DNA of 16,709 nucleotides from Acidimicrobiia bacterium (GTDB lineage: Bacteria; Actinomycetota; Acidimicrobiia; UBA5794; JAOTWH01), in assembly GCA_029863035.1 (NCBI GenBank), contig JAOTWH010000026.1, positions 1 to 16,709 of the forward strand, given 5' to 3'. Below the pieces are notes generated by a model. It saw only the letters and a list, made by a program, of their open reading frames with translations, was not told where the DNA came from and made no database searches. Shown here piece by piece: positions 1 to 6,926 of the stretch; position 1 is the stretch's first letter, and the number at the start of each line of letters is the position of its first letter. The position numbers and the translations under genes are program-made.

Positions 1-941
1 TTGGTGATATCTCCGGTGATGGTGTTCTGAGTGATGAGCCGACGAGTGGAAGTGCATCGTTGGCCCGCAGTGCCAACAGCGCCGAACAGAACTGCCCGCG
101 TCGTCAGCTCGAGGTCGGCATCCTCCAAGACCGTAATGGCGTTGTTGCCGCCTAACTCCAGCAAAGAGCGACCGAGACGCGCAGCTGTCGCGGTTCCTAC
201 CTTCTCGCCCATGTTGCACGAGCCTGTCGCCGAGATCAGCGGCACCCTGCGGTCGTTGATGAGCCTGTCTCCCACCTCCGCGCCGCTGCCCACCATGAGA
301 TTGAAGACGCCTTCATACCCGGTGCCTTCCATCACCTCATGGACGATGTTCTGCACGGCTATCGCCGACAGCGGCACCTGGCTCGACGGCTTCCAGATAA
401 CCGAGTCGCCGCAAACGGCCGCCAGAAGCGAGTTCCACGACCACACGGCGACGGGGAAGTTGAAGGCCGTGATCACGCCGACCAGACCTAGGGGGTGCCA
501 CTGCTCGTACATGCGGTGGTCTTGACGCTCCGACGCGATGGTGGAGCCATAAAGCTGGCGAGAAAGACCCACCGCGAAGTCGGCGATGTCGATCATTTCC
601 TGCACCTCGCCCTCGCCTTCGCCTTGGATCTTGCCCATCTCGAGCGACACCAGGGCACCCAATGGCTCTTTGTAGTTCCGCAGGGCGTTTCCGATCTGGC
701 GCACGAATTCACCCCGCTTGGGCGCCGGTACGGACCTCCACCGAAGGAAGGCGTCTTGGGAAGACTCGATCACCCTTTCGTATTCATCGGCCGAGGCCCG
801 TCCAACGGTTGCCAATGTCTCGGTGGTGGAAGGATTCTCGGATGCCAACTCGTCAGCGTCGCCCGCCAACCATTCTCCGGCGTATACGCCTGAATTGGTG
901 TCGGATAGCCCGAGGGCTGAGAATATTTGGTCGCGGTTCAT
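1..941 (-). CDS. ALDH7-type aldehyde dehydrogenase (aminoadipate-semialdehyde / piperideine-6-carboxylate dehydrogenase-like), 3' end outside window
   Basis: The first 313 codons are visible and open to the window edge; the family is usually about 500 residues, so roughly 40% is missing. The ALDH7 (antiquitin) type is seen in GEGEGEVQEMIDIADFAVGL near residue 110, the WHPLGLVGVITAFNFPVAVW block, the catalytic-base motif LELGGNN (Glu262) and the nucleophile motif GQRCTSTRRL (Cys296), with the expected 34-residue spacing. Family members oxidise alpha-aminoadipic semialdehyde, in equilibrium with piperideine-6-carboxylate, to alpha-aminoadipate with NAD(P)+ during cytosolic lysine breakdown. The substrate is inferred from family only. 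The ATG at 941 follows a clear GGAGG (952-948) at a 6 nt spacing. It is divergent from the CDF gene. No lysine-pathway partner is visible here, so a different aldehyde substrate is possible. Confidence 0.9.
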   Translation of the reverse strand, partial: MNRDQIFSALGLSDTNSGVYAGEWLAGDADELASENPSTTETLATVGRASADEYERVIESSQDAFLRWRSVPAPKRGEFVRQIGNALRNYKEPLGALVSLEMGKIQGEGEGEVQEMIDIADFAVGLSRQLYGSTIASERQDHRMYEQWHPLGLVGVITAFNFPVAVWSWNSLLAAVCGDSVIWKPSSQVPLSAIAVQNIVHEVMEGTGYEGVFNLMVGSGAEVGDRLINDRRVPLISATGSCNMGEKVGTATAARLGRSLLELGGNNAITVLEDADLELTTRAVLFGAVGTAGQRCTSTRRLITQNTITGDIT

Positions 942-1019
942 TGATTTCCTCCAGGTGTTGTTGGGAAAGCTAGTCGTCTCGCCGAGCTTGGCCTCCTGCC
1001 GCCCGGTGGTGACGAGTCG

Positions 1020-1025
1020 TAAACT
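1020..1025 (+). promoter_or_regulatory. Candidate -10 element (TAAACT) for the CDF transporter gene
   Basis: TAAACT lies 9 nt before the ATG at 1035 in the 93-base gap between the divergent ALDH and CDF genes. There is no Shine-Dalgarno sequence before that ATG, so a leaderless or near-leaderless transcript is plausible. The ten bases TAAACTCGCC recur identically before the SDR gene at 14572. No convincing -35 hexamer was seen. Confidence 0.45.
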
Positions 1026-1034
1026 CGCCGTTCC

Positions 1035-1946
1035 ATGTCTTCCGAGTCCCGCTCCCTGGTGATCCTGGCGCTGATCGCCAATTCCATCATCGCCGTCATC
1101 AAGTTCGTGGCAGCTGGGATATCTGGGTCCTCTGCCATGCTGGCCGAGGGGTTCCACTCGGTTGCCGACACCGGCAACCAGCTCTTCTTGCTCCGGGGCA
1201 CGGCTGTGTCTCGATACGCACCAGACACACGCCACCCGTTCGGGCACGGCAAGGAACTGTTCTTCTGGAGCTTCATGGTGGCCGTCGTCCTGTTCGTTGG
1301 TGGGTCGGTTGTGGCACTCCTGGAGGGGTGGGAGCACGTCTTCCACCCCGAGGAACCTCAGAACCTTGCTCTGAACCTGACCGTCTTGGGCTTGGCGGCT
1401 CTCTTCGAGTACTGGATCGCGTTCCGTCCGGCTCTCAAGCATTTCAATCAGGTGCGTGGCGGTCGGGGTGTGATGCGCACCGTGCGGGAGGCCAAAGACC
1501 CAGCCCTGTTGGTGGTCCTGTTCGAGGACACAGCTGCGATAGTCGGCGTTGTGATCGCTGGCAGCGGCGTGTTGTTGGCGAACATCACAGGCAATGGGCG
1601 TTGGGATGGAGCGGGGTCGATCATGGTGGGGTTGTTGCTGGCGGCGACAGCGTGGATCCTGGCGTTCGAAACCAAAGCCCTGTTGGTAGGTGAGGCGGCG
1701 ACCAGAGAGGACCGGTCCTCGATTCGGGCCGCCAGCCTGGCGGTGCCGGAGCTGGTGTCGGTGGGCAAACTGCTCACGATGCACATGGGTCCAGACAAGA
1801 TCTTGGTGAACCTCGAGGCCGATTTCGAAGACGGCCTCAGCGACGACCAGATCGAGGCAGCTATCGACAAGGTGGAAGCCGCCATCAGAGCCGCGGTTCC
1901 CTCGGTTGGCCACATATTCGTCGAACTGCAATCGCCGCAACGATGA
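1035..1946 (+). CDS. Cation diffusion facilitator (CDF) family metal transporter, ZnT9-like subgroup
   Basis: This 303-residue inner-membrane protein has the CDF layout: hydrophobic segments from about residue 8, the TM2 metal motif HSVAD (His41, Asp45) followed by TGNQ, then RHPFGHGKE at 66-74, more membrane segments to about 215, and a soluble C-terminal domain (about 220-303) with the usual acidic tail. CDF proteins export divalent metals (Zn, Fe, Mn or Co), usually in exchange for protons. In TM5, LFEDTAA (Glu164-Asp165) replaces the HxxxD of classical YiiP-type exporters; this and HSxADTGNQ are typical of the ZnT9-like branch, whose metal and transport direction are less certain. No Shine-Dalgarno is seen and the start probably follows the TAAACT box. 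Its TGA overlaps the ATG of the homoserine kinase gene by 4 nt, suggesting one transcript and coupled translation. Confidence 0.9.
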   Translation: MSSESRSLVILALIANSIIAVIKFVAAGISGSSAMLAEGFHSVADTGNQLFLLRGTAVSRYAPDTRHPFGHGKELFFWSFMVAVVLFVGGSVVALLEGWEHVFHPEEPQNLALNLTVLGLAALFEYWIAFRPALKHFNQVRGGRGVMRTVREAKDPALLVVLFEDTAAIVGVVIAGSGVLLANITGNGRWDGAGSIMVGLLLAATAWILAFETKALLVGEAATREDRSSIRAASLAVPELVSVGKLLTMHMGPDKILVNLEADFEDGLSDDQIEAAIDKVEAAIRAAVPSVGHIFVELQSPQR

Positions 1947-2776
1947 CCGGCGAGGGCTCGGCCCCGGCTTCGTCGGCGAACCTTGGACCAGGCTTCGACG
2001 TTGTCGGCCTGGCTCTGGATATGAGGTGCTCAGTGAAGGCGCATCGGGCCGACTCGTGGGTGGTCGACTCCGACCAAGGCGATCCGGACGGGGCCACCAT
2101 GGCTGCCATGGAAGCTGTGACTGCGCCGGGGGCTTGGCACCTTCAGGTCGCAAGCACGATTCCGGTGGCGAGGGGCCTCGGTTCGAGCGCGGCGTTACTA
2201 GCAGCTGCCGCCGCTGCCACCAGGCGGTGGCGAGGTGGGGTGGCCGACCCCGACGAGGTTTTCGCGGTAGTTGCCGAGGCCGAAGGCCATCCCGACAACG
2301 CAGCAGCCACGGTGTACGGGGGATTCGTGGCTGTGACCGGGGGATCGGTGCATCAACTCGAGCTATCGCCCGATCTGGTCGCGGTGCTGGCGGTGCCCAA
2401 CCAGGAGCTGTCGACGACCGCCGCTCGCGCTGTCCTGCCCGAAGAGGTACCAAGCGATGTGGTGGCGAGGAGCGTGAGCCGGGTTGCGTTCCTCATCGAA
2501 GGAATGCGGACCGCAGATCCCGTCGCCTTTGCCGCCGCGGCGGGCGATGAGCTGCACGAGCCATACCGGGCGGCGCTGGCACCTATCACTTAGGTTCTGA
2601 TGGATGCCGCCCGCGGAGCCGGCGCGCTTCACGCTTGCTGGAGCGGAGCCGGTCCGTCGATCCTGGCAGTCGGAACCGTTGAATCGCGCGACGCTGTGGT
2701 TGAGGCCATGGGCGCTGTCCTGGGCACCGACGGGGTAGTGCTTGTGCCCGCGATGACGTCGGAAGGCCTCCTGTAG
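1943..2776 (+). pseudogene. thrB: Homoserine kinase (GHMP family), interrupted by an in-frame TAG at codon 217
   Basis: Homoserine kinase phosphorylates homoserine with ATP on the way to threonine in the cytosol. The N-terminus APASSANLGPGFDVVGLAL and the GHMP ATP loop PVARGLGSSAA (about residues 74-84) identify it, supported by EGHPDNAAATVYGGF and HEPYRAALAPI. A TAG at 2591-2593 ends the frame after 216 residues. The same frame then stays open for 60 codons to a second TAG at 2774-2776 and encodes the expected C-terminal motif ACWSGAGPSILA. Without the first TAG the protein would be 277 residues, somewhat short for the family. One C-to-T change (CAG to TAG) would explain it. TAG is an ordinary stop elsewhere in the window (copA, copZ, DUF1684, bS22-like gene), so recoding is unlikely. 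The ATG overlaps the CDF stop. It is either a real nonsense mutation or a sequence error. Confidence 0.85.
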
Positions 2777-2782
2777 CGGGTA

Positions 2783-2806
2783 TGGCTGAGCCTGGCCGGT
2801 CAGCCA
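2783..2806. terminator. Hairpin between convergent genes, possible bidirectional terminator
   Basis: TGGCTGA (2783-2789) pairs perfectly with TCAGCCA (2800-2806). Two more C-G pairs extend inward past a bulged G, closing a 5-base loop. It sits between the thrB frame end (2776) and the peptidase C26 stop codon (2800-2802), which lies inside the right arm. Neither side has a T-run, so it is not a canonical rho-independent terminator. Confidence 0.4.
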
Positions 2807-3534
2807 GTCTGGGCGGTCTGGATGAATGCCTCGAAGATGGCCAATGAGGGGAGGTCGCCCTTTTCGGAGAGGAACTCGGGGTGCCATTGCACGCCCTGGA
2901 AATCCCAGGTGGGGTCCTGATACTCGATGGCTTCGACCACGCCGTCGTCGCCCCAGCCCACGGCAGTTAGACCAGGTGCCAGCTCCTTAACCGACTGGTG
3001 GTGGATGGAGTTGACGGCAACCTCGGAGGCGCTGAGCAGCTTCGCGAGGCGGCAATCGTCGTCGATCGTGACCTTGATGGGAGTGCGGTAGACATCTTCG
3101 CCGGAGAGGAAGTGATCGTGCGACCCATCGATGTGCGACTGGATGTCTTCGTGCAGGCTTCCGCCCAACGCAACGTTCACAACCTGCATGCCCCGGCAGA
3201 TGGCTAGCACCGGCAGCTTCCGATCACGGGCTCCGCGGACGAGGGCGAATTCGAAGGCGTCTCGTTCCGATTCGATGCCGTAGAGGGTTTCCTCGGTGCT
3301 GTCACCGCCGTAGGTGACGGGATCGACGTCGCCGCCGCCAGAAAGGATGAGCCCATCGATTCGATCCAGAATGGTTGGCGCTCCGGATGGATCTTGGGAA
3401 CTGAGGAGAATCGGAACGCCTCCCGCCCGCTCCACCGCGAGGGTGTAGGCGCGGTTGAGAGTGTGGGTGGGGCTGGCGCCTGCAGAGCTTGGCACCTCGC
3501 GTATCCGCGTGGTGATTCCGATGAGGGGGCCCAT
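2800..3534 (-). CDS. Class-I glutamine amidotransferase-like peptidase C26 (gamma-glutamyl hydrolase / PuuD-like)
   Basis: The 244-residue cytosolic protein matches the C26 family, which hydrolyses gamma-glutamyl bonds, for example gamma-glutamyl-GABA in putrescine catabolism. Visible features are the N-terminal GPLIGITTR, SGGGDVDP at about 65, the nucleophile elbow AICRGMQ (Cys113) and GVQWHPE (His218, Glu220), which form the Cys-His-Glu triad. There is no synthetase domain, so it is a stand-alone hydrolase. The ATG at 3534 is preferred over an in-frame ATG at 3555: families usually begin just before PLIGIT, and a TAATCT box lies 10 nt before 3534 but would fall downstream of the longer start. 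Its 3' end faces thrB. No polyamine genes are nearby, so the substrate is not assigned. Confidence 0.88.
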   Translation of the reverse strand: MGPLIGITTRIREVPSSAGASPTHTLNRAYTLAVERAGGVPILLSSQDPSGAPTILDRIDGLILSGGGDVDPVTYGGDSTEETLYGIESERDAFEFALVRGARDRKLPVLAICRGMQVVNVALGGSLHEDIQSHIDGSHDHFLSGEDVYRTPIKVTIDDDCRLAKLLSASEVAVNSIHHQSVKELAPGLTAVGWGDDGVVEAIEYQDPTWDFQGVQWHPEFLSEKGDLPSLAIFEAFIQTAQTG

Positions 3535-3544
3535 GAGTGTCGCC

Positions 3545-3550
3545 AGATTA
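3545..3550 (-). promoter_or_regulatory. Candidate -10 element (TAATCT) for the peptidase C26 gene
   Basis: TAATCT on the minus strand ends 10 nt before the ATG at 3534. No Shine-Dalgarno is present, so a very short or absent leader is implied. It lies inside the longer alternative frame starting at 3555, which argues for the shorter protein. Confidence 0.4.
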
Positions 3551-3653
3551 GGCATTCATGTTTGCGCTTCGCGCTCCGAGTGGGCATCCTGGGGTCATTC
3601 CCGGCCGGCGGTGCCTATTGCCCGCGTGGCCACGACGACAAAAGGACAGGCCT

Positions 3654-3743
3654 TTGGGCTCGCTGGTAAAGAAACGGCGCAAAAAGATGAGCAAGCACAA
3701 GTACCGCAAACGCTTGCGCGCCAACCGCCACAAGAAGAGCTAG
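3654..3743 (+). CDS. bS22-like mini ribosomal protein (AURKAIP1/COX24 domain), 29 aa, TTG start
   Basis: The frame TTG-GGC-TCG...AGC-TAG encodes a 29-residue, extremely basic peptide: GSLVKKRRKKMSKHKYRKRL, then RANRHKKS. This matches the actinobacterial AURKAIP1/COX24-domain proteins of about 33 residues that begin MGSxxKKRRKxMxKxKxRK; in mycobacteria this protein is bS22, bound to the 30S subunit. AAAGGA at 3641-3646 lies 7 nt before the TTG, so the TTG is favoured over an upstream ATG at 3558 that would add a non-conserved tail of 32 residues. The C-terminus is a few residues shorter than the mycobacterial form and lacks its QRRKLGK-type end. It is a single gene between divergent and convergent neighbours, and is easily missed because of its size and rare start. 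Confidence 0.85.
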   Translation: MGSLVKKRRKKMSKHKYRKRLRANRHKKS

Positions 3744-3751
3744 TGAGCCGC

Positions 3752-3765
3752 GCCCCCGCCGGGGC
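3752..3765. terminator. Short GC hairpin between convergent genes
   Basis: GCCCC (3752-3756) pairs with GGGGC (3761-3765) around a 4-base loop, 8 nt after the bS22-like stop and 6 nt before the protease stop on the other strand. There is no T-run on either side, so termination is only a suggestion based on position. Confidence 0.3.
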
Positions 3766-3771
3766 CTTGAG

Positions 3772-5633
3772 TTACTGGTTGAACCGTCCCGCCACCGGGT
3801 TCCAACCGTTGGCACCGAATGAGAATCGGATGTCGGCAGGTCCCGTGGCGAGCGTGTACTTGAAGAAGAACGTTGCCACCGATCCTCTGAACACTGCCGG
3901 GGTGTCCTGGCCGTCAACGATGCCCCAATCGCCGCCAACGAATTTGTCGCCGGGGTCACCGAAGAAGAATGCCGCGTCGGCGGTCCCGGTGGTGAGGGTG
4001 TTGCGGGAGTAGAAGAAACCGGTCGACTCTCTGTAGAGGCCCACTTCGGTTACACCGTCACCGTCCCAATCACCCCAGGTTGGGGCGTCTCCCGGATTGC
4101 CGAATTCGAAGAAGAAGTCCGCAGGTCCCAGTCCTCCGTTGTTGGCACCAAGGGCGTTGACGATATAGAAGCGCTGCTCCGACGGTCGGTAGATAGAAAC
4201 CGTGTCGCAGCCGTCTGCGTTGAAGTCGCCCACAACAGGGACGTCGAAGGGGTCGCCGAAGAAGAACTCGATATCTGCCACTCCCTGGGTGTTGGAGTTT
4301 CGGAGGTAGACCTTTCCGTCTGATCGGCGATACAGCCCCGGCGTGTCAACCCCATCGCAATTCCAGTCGCCCATGAACGGCTCGTCCGACGTGTCGCCGT
4401 AGAAGAAAGAGGTCACTGTCCCAGTGGCCGTGCTGCGTAGATGCCACGACCCGGTCGTTGGGTCGTGCAGGCCAACATCGTGGGCGAGCAGACCCACGTT
4501 GATGGTGACGGTTGCGTCGCTGGTGCCGCCCTTGCCGTCTGCAACTCTGAACACGAAGCTGTCCGATCCGATGTAGCCGAACGTTGGGGTGTAGATGACC
4601 TGAGCGGTGGTAGCCGTCAATGGGGTGATGGCACCGAGCGAGCCGTTGGTTGGAGCAGTGACCGCAGAGAAGGTGAGAGGGTCGCCATCGAAGTCGGAAC
4701 CCGATACGTCGATGGAGAACGGTGAACTATCGGGCGCGATGTTCACGGTCGTCGGGTTGGCGACCGGTGCCACGTTCGGGTTGGGGGTGCCGCCAATTAC
4801 CGAATCAATGAAGGCAATGTGGGTAGAGACCTTGGTGTAGACGGCGGGGATGCCCATCTGGGCGCAGGGGGATGCGCCGAAGCTGACGACGCCCACCTGT
4901 TTCCAACCAGAGGTTCCCGGCGGGGCGACCAACGGGCCTCCGCTGTCGCCGATACAGGAGTCCTCTGTCCCGCCGCCGGCACAGATGTCCTCAGCTGGGA
5001 AGTAGTTCGCTCCCCAGTCGTCGATGCAATCGGCGTCCGTGGCGAATGAGAGGTTGACTTCCTGCAGCTTGTCCGGGTAGCTCGTCCCCGGTGGGTCGGT
5101 GGCCCCCCACCCAATGATGGTGCCTGGCAAGCCAACGGTCCAAAGGGCGTCGTCGGCTGGTGACATTGCAAGGACCACTGGCATAGCAGTCGAAGCAGAT
5201 ACGAGTTCAATGATCGCGATGTCGTTGAAGAAATTGCCGGGACCGCCGTACGAGGGGTGGTTGGTTATGGCGGCTGCCACGATCTCCTCGCCTGCGAGTG
5301 TGGTGAGGTCGTGGCGCCCGATGGCAACCTTGACGAGGCTCGGTGTGGCTACATGGGACGCCGAGAAGCAATGGGCGGCGGAGAGAACGTACTTGGGTGC
5401 GATGAGCGACCCGCCGCAGAACTGGGTGCCGCCTGGATTACTGAGCAGCGCGACCATGAACGGATATTTGCCCGGTGGGCTTACTTCCGTTCCGCCGACT
5501 ATTCGAGGAGTCGCAGCCTCCTCGACGAAATGACCGCCATCGGGCACTTGCGTGCCGAACGCCCCGGTGGGCTGCGCCACGAGCAGGGTCACCAGGCTGC
5601 TGTTGCGATTCTCTTGGTGACGGCTCTCGTCAT
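3772..5633 (-). CDS. Secreted trypsin-like serine protease with Ig/cadherin-like domain and C-terminal repeats; -1 frameshift in the signal peptide
   Basis: The main frame runs from a GTG at 5592 (606 residues). Numbered from there, an activation-type junction R-IVGG lies at 30-34 and the chymotrypsin-fold triad is His74 (SAAHC), Asp124 (NDIAI) and Ser217 (GDSGGP). Asp211, six residues before the serine, predicts cleavage after Arg/Lys. Residues about 275-365 form a cadherin/Ig-like domain (VANPTTVNIA...FRVADGKGGTSD). Residues about 368-606 hold about four repeats built on FFFGDPxDxPxxGDWDGDGxxTxGLYR, resembling FG-GAP/VCBS propeller blades with possible Ca-binding loops. The GTG start leaves only half a signal peptide. 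An ATG at 5633 encodes MTRAVTKRIATAA in another frame; one extra C near 5595-5596 would join the frames into a normal signal peptide (TAALVTLLVAQ) and a 620-residue protein. The substrate is unknown. Confidence 0.88.
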
Positions 5634-5643
5634 AGAACGTAGA

Positions 5644-5649
5644 AGCCTA
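5644..5649 (-). promoter_or_regulatory. Candidate -10 element (TAGGCT) for the secreted protease
   Basis: TAGGCT on the minus strand ends 10 nt before the ATG at 5633 and matches the TAnnnT pattern of the other candidates here. It supports 5633, not 5592, as the true start, and so supports a frameshift in the signal peptide. Confidence 0.35.
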
Positions 5650-5672
5650 CGGGGCACTACCGCTAGGAGGGG

Positions 5673-6533
5673 TTAGCTGCCTTCTGGCTGCTGGCGGAGG
5701 AACTGTTCGATGTCTTCGATCAATTGGGCCGGGTCATCCTCGTCCGTTCCAGAGAGACCTTCAGATCCAGCGCTCTCCAGGCGGCGGACATAGTCAGCCA
5801 GGTCAGATGACGAATCGGTGGCCTTGTCAACCTTGTCCTCGAACTCGGCGACGATTGCTTCGAGCTCGGCAGTGTCGAACTCCATATCGAGCACTGCGGA
5901 GGCTTTACGGAGGAGCGCCAGCATCGCCTTGGGATTGGAGTTGGCTGCGAGATAGTGGGGCGTGGCCGCCCACAAGCTGATAGCGGGCATCCCGGACTCC
6001 CGTGATGCCTCCAAGATCACACTTATCGCCGCCGTTGGGCCTTCGTAGCGCGAAGTGATCAGATCGTGTCGGCTGATCTCATCCGGGTCTGTGCCAACCC
6101 CGATGATCGGGACCGGGAGAGTGTGGGCCACCTGTCCGACGAAGGCTCCGAGGGTGGTGAGCTTTTCGACGCCTGCCTCATCGAGTACCTGGACCAGCGT
6201 GCGGGCGAAGGTTCGCCACCGCATGTTGGGTTCTTCTCCAAGCACGACAACCAGATCGTGGTCTTCGCCCGGCTGGTGGACAGCGAAGAAGCGGGTGGCA
6301 GGCCACGACAGGCTGCGGATCCCTTCTTCGTCTACCTCGACGATGGGTCGCCTCACCTGGAAGTCGTAGAACTCCTCTGGATCGATAACGGCGAAGGGTT
6401 CCACCTCGACTTGTCCCAGTATGTACTCGGCCGCACCTGAGGCGGCGTCACATGCGTCGCCCCACCCTTCTAAGGCAACTATGGCCCGCGGCCGTCGCAA
6501 GTCGGGCCGATCGAACCTTCGAATGAGGTCCAT
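5673..6533 (-). CDS. PAC2 family protein (proteasome assembly chaperone 2-like fold)
   Basis: This 286-residue cytosolic protein shows the PAC2 pattern of actinobacteria: an early ALEGWGDACDAASGAAEYIL (about 19-38), a FYDFQVRRPIVE-type segment near 55, LVVVLGEEPNMRWR near 95, then GAFVGQVAHTLPVPIIG, and SRYEGPTAAISVIL. The C-terminus after about 210 is acidic and probably helical. The actinobacterial relatives have no established biochemical role; the name comes from a eukaryotic proteasome chaperone domain, so a proteasome link is only a family-based guess. The ATG at 6533 is chosen over the GTG one codon earlier because a TATCGT box lies exactly 6 nt before it. The gene is divergent from the small membrane protein gene, and the two promoters mirror each other. 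Confidence 0.85.
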   Translation of the reverse strand: MDLIRRFDRPDLRRPRAIVALEGWGDACDAASGAAEYILGQVEVEPFAVIDPEEFYDFQVRRPIVEVDEEGIRSLSWPATRFFAVHQPGEDHDLVVVLGEEPNMRWRTFARTLVQVLDEAGVEKLTTLGAFVGQVAHTLPVPIIGVGTDPDEISRHDLITSRYEGPTAAISVILEASRESGMPAISLWAATPHYLAANSNPKAMLALLRKASAVLDMEFDTAELEAIVAEFEDKVDKATDSSSDLADYVRRLESAGSEGLSGTDEDDPAQLIEDIEQFLRQQPEGS

Positions 6534-6539
6534 CACGCG

Positions 6540-6545
6540 ACGATA
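6540..6545 (-). promoter_or_regulatory. Candidate -10 element (TATCGT) for the PAC2 gene
   Basis: TATCGT on the minus strand is 6 nt before the ATG at 6533, the spacing expected for a leaderless mRNA. The identical hexamer at the same distance serves the divergent gene (6576-6581). Between the two, CCCGG (6552-6556) and CCGGG (6568-6572) form an inverted repeat that could bind a shared regulator. Confidence 0.45.
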
Positions 6546-6575
6546 GTCGCCCCCGGCCCCTACCGGACCGGGAGG

Positions 6576-6581
6576 TATCGT
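6576..6581 (+). promoter_or_regulatory. Candidate -10 element (TATCGT) for the two-TM membrane protein
   Basis: TATCGT ends 6 nt before the ATG at 6588. A GGGAGG string (6570-6575) sits too far upstream for an ideal Shine-Dalgarno, so a leaderless transcript is the simpler reading. Confidence 0.4.
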
Positions 6582-6587
6582 TGGCGG

Positions 6588-6926
6588 ATGGATCCAAAGC
6601 GCCCGTTCGACAGACCGGCTGGAAAAGCACGGTCCGATCGAGCCGAGGCCCTGGGATTCGCTTCGAAACTCATCGTGGGTCCCATCGCATTCGCGGCTTC
6701 TGCAACGGCAGTGTTGTGGGGGGCGGTGACGATCTCGTTCGAGTCACCGTTGGTCAAACTCGCCGGATTGGCAGCCCTCGTCTTCGGGATATTTCTCGCC
6801 AGTTTTGGGTGGTGGTTCATTTTGGGAAGGCCCAGAACCTGGTTCGCCCCAGGTGAGAACGATCCGGCCACCGGCCCGCCCCACCAGAAATCGACGATGC
6901 GCGACTGGATGCGAAGAAAGGGCTAG
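6588..6926 (+). CDS. Small two-TM membrane protein of unknown function
   Basis: I do not recognise this 112-residue protein. It has a basic N-terminus ([20 protein letters not shown]), two hydrophobic segments at about 28-50 and 56-80, and a hydrophilic basic tail ending [10 protein letters not shown]. An N-in/C-in hairpin is expected from the positive charges at both ends. It is not obviously a transporter subunit or a holin. It is divergent from the PAC2 gene and convergent with copA: its TAG (6924-6926) and the copA TAG share the palindrome CTAG, so the two frames overlap by 4 bases. Codon use looks like that of its neighbours, which supports a real gene, and the leaderless-type promoter box adds weight. 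Confidence 0.7.
   Translation: MDPKRPFDRPAGKARSDRAEALGFASKLIVGPIAFAASATAVLWGAVTISFESPLVKLAGLAALVFGIFLASFGWWFILGRPRTWFAPGENDPATGPPHQKSTMRDWMRRKG

Noticed and set aside
31..525. Plus-strand frame of 164 residues
   Set aside because: Antisense to the ALDH7 gene, which carries all the family motifs; low-complexity residue composition typical of a GC-rich shadow frame.
2591..2593. TAG in thrB as pyrrolysine or another recoding event
   Set aside because: TAG ends many other genes here and pyrrolysine is not known in homoserine kinases; mutation or sequence error is simpler.
3960..4440. Recurrent GAAGAAGAA tracts as a DNA repeat or CRISPR
   Set aside because: They are minus-strand TTC codons for Phe-Phe-Phe in the protease repeats; spacing and sequence vary as coding repeats do.
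5257..5676. Plus-strand frame of 139 residues over the protease N-terminus
   Set aside because: Shadow frame; the minus strand encodes the His/Asp/Ser triad.
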